Assembly (NCBI GenBank): GCA_017745075.1
Contig: JAGIAD010000029.1
Span: forward strand, 434,001-498,000
Reading direction: 5' to 3'
DNA length: 64,000 bases
Origin: Sphingobacteriaceae bacterium
Lineage (GTDB): Bacteria; Bacteroidota; Bacteroidia; Sphingobacteriales; Sphingobacteriaceae
Shown in pieces: positions 59,418 through 64,000 of the stretch. Position 1 is the first letter of the stretch. Each line of letters begins with the position of its first letter. The notes beneath the pieces were generated by a model. The model had not been told where the DNA came from and searched no databases. It worked only from the letters and a program-made list of their open reading frames with translations. The position numbers were made by a program, and so were the translations under genes.

Positions 59418-61283
59418 TTAAAAAAGATTTGATTTTTCTGCGCTGTTGATCTCTACGGTTTTTTCTGAACTCTCCAGCAACATATTTTCTTTGGTACTGA
59501 AAATGGTTACCTTTTCTGCATACTGGGTCGAATCTTGGGCACTTCGGGTATAAGCCTTCTCAATCAGCTCACTTTTATTGTTGGCTGTTTCTCGCATGTC
59601 GCCTGTGGCGCTTACACTGATATCTTTACCTGCAGTTTGTATAATATCCTGACTGGCACTCGAAGTGATATTTTCGCCTGCACTTTCTGCGATATTTTTA
59701 CCCACACTCACATCCATATTCTCCTGTACATTGATCTGCATGTTTTTACAGTTCAAAGTCATGTTTTCCAAAGCAGTAATGGTAATGTTATTACCTTTCG
59801 TATCGATATGGATGATGTTACTGTGGATATCGGTAATTTTAATGCCCTGTGTTTCCTGGTTATCATCAAATTCGATCAGGTGACCACTCCTGGTAATAAT
59901 ACTTTTAAGGTGGTTCTGAATGAGCGGACTGCTATCTACGCTCGAACTGTGGTATACACTTCCTATTACCACTGGCCTTGCAATGTTTCCTTCTTCGAAA
60001 GCGATCATTACCTGATCGTCGATTTCAGGAATGGCAAAATAACCGCGGTTATTGCCCCTGTCGCCCACCCCTGCACTAGGTGTAACCACACGCAGCCATT
60101 CGGTTACATCGTTGGTTAAACATTCCCATTTAAACCTGACTTTGATGCGGCCCTGGCCCTGTGGATCGTTATTATCAATCACATCGGCCAGTTGCATATC
60201 GGGCTGTGGTTTTTCAAAATTCTTAACCAGGATACGCTCGGTTGTGGCTATTTTCCCTTCAAAAGTATTGTGGTATTTACCATTTTCGTCGATATGGTGT
60301 GTAATGCTGGTGATCAGAAATTTGCCCAGACTTTCGGTGGTAAAAGCAAGTTCCTTACGCAGGCTCATCGTAATTTCTGCAATGCTGCCTATGCTTAATC
60401 CTGCATTATCGCCCCTGGCCGTAACTTTTAAAAGTTCACTGGTATTGGCTTTCTCTTCATTTTCGACCAGGTTTTTAATATCGTTATTATTATCAACCCT
60501 GATTAAAGATGGTTGATTAAAGGTTTTGCTGAAAGTAAGGTTCGAAGCTTTTACAGCATGGGATAAATCTGGCGTGCCGTCTACTTTGCCTGTACTCTCG
60601 CTCAGCAGCATTTCGTTCAGCTTCGGATTATAGGAGAACCGTTTATTTTTGATCGGTGCAATTTCCATTGCATACTGCATTTCCTGTACATCCCTGCCGT
60701 AAAACAGCGAAATTTCCTTTTGTGTATTGGGTTTACCAAAATTGAGCTGTTTGCCGTCGTAAAAAAGCCATTCGTGATATTCGGCCGAAAGACGGTTTAA
60801 AAAGGCAAAATCACTTTCCCTGTATTGAATAATATAATCGATGGCTGTGGTTCTTGCAGCATTGGCAACTACTTTTAAATCGTTTGCCGGGGTATCTTTG
60901 GTCGCCAGTTTTACAATTTCATTCAGGTCTTTATCCAGGTAAGAGCCCAGATCAGGGCCGCGGTCGATTAAAATGGTAGGACTATATCCACTCACGATTA
61001 TAACACCATGGTAACCATGGCTTTGCGACAGCTCAACTTTCGAAACCAAGCCCACAAAATTCTGCATCCCATTTGGCGAATGACCAAAAGAGGCCGTCAG
61101 GGTTTTTCCTACAAAATCGCGGCTATCATCTAAACTGATCAGTCCGGGTGCCCCCATCCGATCGTGGTTAAAGCGGAGTTCGAAATAATGGTGTTCGTTA
61201 AAAGCCTGCTGGAGACTGAAGGAAGCAAAATGCGTAATTTCCTTATCCTCTATATTGATTTCTGCAATAAGTTTCTTTTCCAT
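59418..61283 (-). CDS. vgrG: T6SS spike protein VgrG (TssI), second copy
   Basis: N-terminal two thirds closely similar to 46592..48409; different C-terminal tip with VgrG-type repeats (VSVGKNIAESAGENITSSASQDI). Confidence 0.95.
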   Translation of the reverse strand: MEKKLIAEINIEDKEITHFASFSLQQAFNEHHYFELRFNHDRMGAPGLISLDDSRDFVGKTLTASFGHSPNGMQNFVGLVSKVELSQSHGYHGVIIVSGYSPTILIDRGPDLGSYLDKDLNEIVKLATKDTPANDLKVVANAARTTAIDYIIQYRESDFAFLNRLSAEYHEWLFYDGKQLNFGKPNTQKEISLFYGRDVQEMQYAMEIAPIKNKRFSYNPKLNEMLLSESTGKVDGTPDLSHAVKASNLTFSKTFNQPSLIRVDNNNDIKNLVENEEKANTSELLKVTARGDNAGLSIGSIAEITMSLRKELAFTTESLGKFLITSITHHIDENGKYHNTFEGKIATTERILVKNFEKPQPDMQLADVIDNNDPQGQGRIKVRFKWECLTNDVTEWLRVVTPSAGVGDRGNNRGYFAIPEIDDQVMIAFEEGNIARPVVIGSVYHSSSVDSSPLIQNHLKSIITRSGHLIEFDDNQETQGIKITDIHSNIIHIDTKGNNITITALENMTLNCKNMQINVQENMDVSVGKNIAESAGENITSSASQDIIQTAGKDISVSATGDMRETANNKSELIEKAYTRSAQDSTQYAEKVTIFSTKENMLLESSEKTVEINSAEKSNLF

Positions 61284-61633
61284 ATTGATTTATCTTGATC
61301 ACAACTAAACCTAAACCCAATTCTGGGTATAACAACACGCCAGGCCATTAAAAATAAAACCAATTCGCTATTATTCATGTCCAGATAAGTATTGTATGCG
61401 GATGCCGGATTAAACGGCTTACCAGAATAGTAATCGTTTTTTACTGCAATATATTGGAGGCGGTTGGACATAATTGAGCATTAATTTATGATTTAGTGCC
61501 TTGAAAATAAATCATGGCACTGTAAGAATCATAATTTTAGATAATAGGTAGATGTTAGGGGGAATAAAATATCAACGGATTAAAAAGCGCCCTGAAAAAT
61601 CAGGGCGCCATAAGTATTATACGTTAATAATGA

Positions 61634-62029
61634 TTAAGCTTTTGGCCAATCATTTTCGTGTTCTGCATTGCCCAGTTTTAATTTGCGGGCCGATACTACA
61701 AAACTTAAAGTCATCGGTGTATTGTCGTTTACCGCAATACCTTCGTTATATTGGATGATATAGCCATCTTCGAAAGAAAGCTCTTTCATCTTTGCATCTT
61801 CTTCGCCTTTTTTGAAAACGATATTACCTGAAAGTGGTTTATACTGGTTGTTTACCATTGATTCGATTACTGAAGTATCTTCAGTCGATTCGATTTCGAT
61901 GTGGATGGTACCACCATAAACACCTGATGAAGGACGACCTTTTGCGTCAACATCTCTATTTAATGAAAAGCTGCACTGTAGTACATCAAATTCTTTAGAT
62001 CCTAAGTTTAAACGGGTTTTGAATGCCAT
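61634..62029 (-). CDS. tssD: T6SS tube protein TssD/Hcp (family A, copy 2)
   Basis: Protein identical to 50086..50481. Confidence 0.92.
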   Translation of the reverse strand: MAFKTRLNLGSKEFDVLQCSFSLNRDVDAKGRPSSGVYGGTIHIEIESTEDTSVIESMVNNQYKPLSGNIVFKKGEEDAKMKELSFEDGYIIQYNEGIAVNDNTPMTLSFVVSARKLKLGNAEHENDWPKA

Positions 62030-62191
62030 TGTAGTAAAATTTTAAATGTTTTTGAAAAATGAAATAGTTTTTTGCTGAGCGCATAGCGGTTGGCGTTTTA
62101 TTTATCTAAACCCTCAACTCTCCTCTCTAAACTGCTTAGAGGTTAGTTGGTTAGCGTTTCCTTAAACCCCAAACCTTACGCCTTAAGCCTA

Positions 62192-62587
62192 CTAGGCTTT
62201 CGGCCAATCGTTAAGGTGTTCCGCGTTTCCTAACTTGAGTTTCCTCGCTGAAATCTGGAATTTCAGTGTCATAGGGTGATCGCCAACAATGTTTATCCCT
62301 TCGGAATATTTAACAATGTAACCATCCTCGAAGTTTACTTCTTTCATTTTGGCATCTTCCTCTGTTTTCTTGATCAGAAGTGTTCCGGTAATAGGTTTGT
62401 ATTGGTTGTTTACCATCGCTTCGATAATTGAGGTGTCTTCGGTTGATTCGATCTCAATGTCGATGGTACCGCCGTAAACTCCGGAAGAGGGTCTTCCCTT
62501 AGCATCTACATCGCGGTTTAACGCATAGGCACAATGAAGTACATCGTACTCCTTGCCTGAAAAGTTTAATCTAGCTTTGAAAGCCAT
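62192..62587 (-). CDS. tssD: T6SS tube protein TssD/Hcp (family B, copy 2)
   Basis: Protein identical to 50707..51102. Confidence 0.92.
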   Translation of the reverse strand: MAFKARLNFSGKEYDVLHCAYALNRDVDAKGRPSSGVYGGTIDIEIESTEDTSIIEAMVNNQYKPITGTLLIKKTEEDAKMKEVNFEDGYIVKYSEGINIVGDHPMTLKFQISARKLKLGNAEHLNDWPKA

Positions 62588-62916
62588 AGTTTTAAAATTT
62601 AAAGGTTAAAAAAATTGAAATTTTGTAGCCTCCGCTACCGGAAAGATTAAAACAAATATCAGACCAAATAACACCCTTTTGAGTTTATTGCAGGGTAATA
62701 GATAAAAATCTAAAAAACAGCACTTGTATTTAATCGCCTAAAAAATGCAATTCTACTGTTTATTTTTGCGGCAAATACGGGAAAAATTACTGACGTATCT
62801 TTTGTGTTACATTCCGAGCGCTCCCAGATGTATAGCATACAACTGTAGCAATTTACCCCAAAGTGTAGCACTTTAGGACAAAGTTTAATATGATAATCAG
62901 TTTATATGCAGAAAGA

Positions 62917-63489
62917 TCAGATCAGTTGTGCACCAAATTTTTCCATCTTATTCAGCCATTTCTGGCTGTAATGGTTTTCAAGCGAATGTAACTCGCCAAT
63001 GGTATTGGTAAGCACCGGACTCATTCTACATTTTTCGAATACTGCTTTTTTAATGGAAAGGTAAGTTGTTTTCTTATTGGCCTTCCATTCTTTAAAAGTT
63101 GCTTCGTCTAATATAGACACAATTCTTGCTGAGCGGCCACTAAAATTATTATTGATGTTCTGCTGTTGCGTGTTAAAAATCTGATCGGGCATAAAAAGGC
63201 GATCGAAAAAGCCTTTAATTTTGGCCGGAATATGGTCTACATATACCGGGCAAAAAAGTACCACATGATTGCTTTGCCTGATGGCCGTTAAAGCCTTTTG
63301 GAGGTCGGGCTCCAGCTCGGCAATCTGCCTGTTATTGAACAACTTGTTCGAGTTGAAAATCAGGTCGATAATGGCCAGCTCTCTCACTGTTGCACCAACG
63401 CTTTCTGCCCCTTGCTTGTAGGCATTAATCAGGAAATTTGTAGATGCGTTTTTTTCAATATCCCCATTCAGGATAAGTACTTGCTTCAT
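62917..63489 (-). CDS. NAD(P)H-dependent flavodoxin-like oxidoreductase
   Basis: VLILNGDIEKNAST...HVVLFCPVYVDHIPAKIKGFFDRLF. Confidence 0.8.
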   Translation of the reverse strand: MKQVLILNGDIEKNASTNFLINAYKQGAESVGATVRELAIIDLIFNSNKLFNNRQIAELEPDLQKALTAIRQSNHVVLFCPVYVDHIPAKIKGFFDRLFMPDQIFNTQQQNINNNFSGRSARIVSILDEATFKEWKANKKTTYLSIKKAVFEKCRMSPVLTNTIGELHSLENHYSQKWLNKMEKFGAQLI

Positions 63490-63565
63490 TTTTTTTGATT
63501 AATCTGATCTGGCCGATGCGTTACAAAATTATAAAGAATTTGTTAAGTGTACGCATATCCCATAA

Positions 63566-63593
63566 AAAAACCCAACGCAAGCGTTGGGTTTTT
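63566..63593 (-). terminator. Strong Rho-independent terminator downstream of tssC (bidirectional)
   Basis: AAAAACCCAACGC-aa-GCGTTGGGTTTTT. Confidence 0.9.
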
Positions 63594-63611
63594 ATTTCAG
63601 TTATCAAAAAA

Positions 63612-64000
63612 TTACTGCTGGTTATACTCTGAACTCCAGGTTGTATTTTCATCTTCTCCTTTATGACCATCGAGTTTTACTACGAAGCTCTTAGCCGGAA
63701 AATACGGGGTAATATGAATATCAAGATGGATCCTGTCTTTCTGTTGTTCATCTCTTTCGAAACGCATGATCTTAAATCTTTCGATCAACCGGTCGGCTCC
63801 CTGGATACCATCCAGGAATTTTACAATCTGGCCACGAAGATCCTGTTCCGTTTTAGAAGTCCAGTTTTCAAAGGCTCTCCTGTTCAGGAAATCGAACAAT
63901 ACTTTGGTTATATAATCGAATACACGTACTACTGAATAGGTTTGCAAACCAATGTTGTCGCCGTTGAATAATGTTTTAGCAGAGAATGCCATTACTTTAC
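63612..64000 (-). CDS. tssC: T6SS contractile sheath large subunit TssC (C-terminal part; runs off window end)
   Basis: FDYITKVLFDFLNRRAFENWTSKTEQDLRGQIVKFLDGIQG...DIHITPYFPAKSFVVKLDGHKG; Met at 63992 is likely internal. Confidence 0.85.
   Translation of the reverse strand, partial: KVMAFSAKTLFNGDNIGLQTYSVVRVFDYITKVLFDFLNRRAFENWTSKTEQDLRGQIVKFLDGIQGADRLIERFKIMRFERDEQQKDRIHLDIHITPYFPAKSFVVKLDGHKGEDENTTWSSEYNQQ

Noticed and set aside
59535-60516. 194-aa and 154-aa plus-strand ORFs
   Set aside because: Antisense to the second vgrG; low-complexity hydrophobic composition typical of shadow ORFs.
1-64000. tRNA/rRNA genes, integrase or IS transposase genes
   Set aside because: None recognised while reading; no transposase motif in the ORF track. 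tRNAscan-SE and ISfinder would be needed to exclude degraded copies.

Overview
This window looks like chromosome from a Sphingobacteriaceae (Pedobacter-like) Bacteroidota; that placement is inferred from protein family content, TAnnTTTG-type promoters and repeat types. Positions ~1-39.7 kb are mostly ordinary chromosome: ABC transporters, MFS, hisS, metK, rarA, hutU/hutH, LytTR two-component genes, OmpA, Cu/Zn SOD and LysR regulators. Three things stand out there. (i) A SAM-II-like (long-loop) riboswitch with a recognisable Bacteroidetes promoter lies in front of metK. (ii) A double-glycine-leader peptide gene sits next to a C39-peptidase ABC exporter and an HlyD-type protein, forming a candidate undescribed secreted peptide/bacteriocin system. 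(iii) A perfect-period (397 bp) threefold tandem repeat has a diverged, inverted relative ~15 kb away. Positions ~39.7-64 kb are a Bacteroidetes type VI secretion (T6SS-iii) accessory locus, all on the minus strand. It holds the C-terminal part of TssC, two near-identical pairs of hcp/tssD genes, two vgrG genes with conserved N-termini and different tips, a PAAR-like DUF4280 protein, and at least four candidate effector-immunity cassettes: Rhs with a PD-(D/E)XK-like tip, lysozyme-like protein + lipoprotein, GHSHG lipase + membrane protein, and a large OmpA-domain protein + lipoprotein. A TPR protein between vgrG and rhs and a 54-aa VgrG-tip-like micro-ORF are possible undescribed cargo-loading components. 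All product calls come from reading motifs and sequence resemblance; no database search was run.
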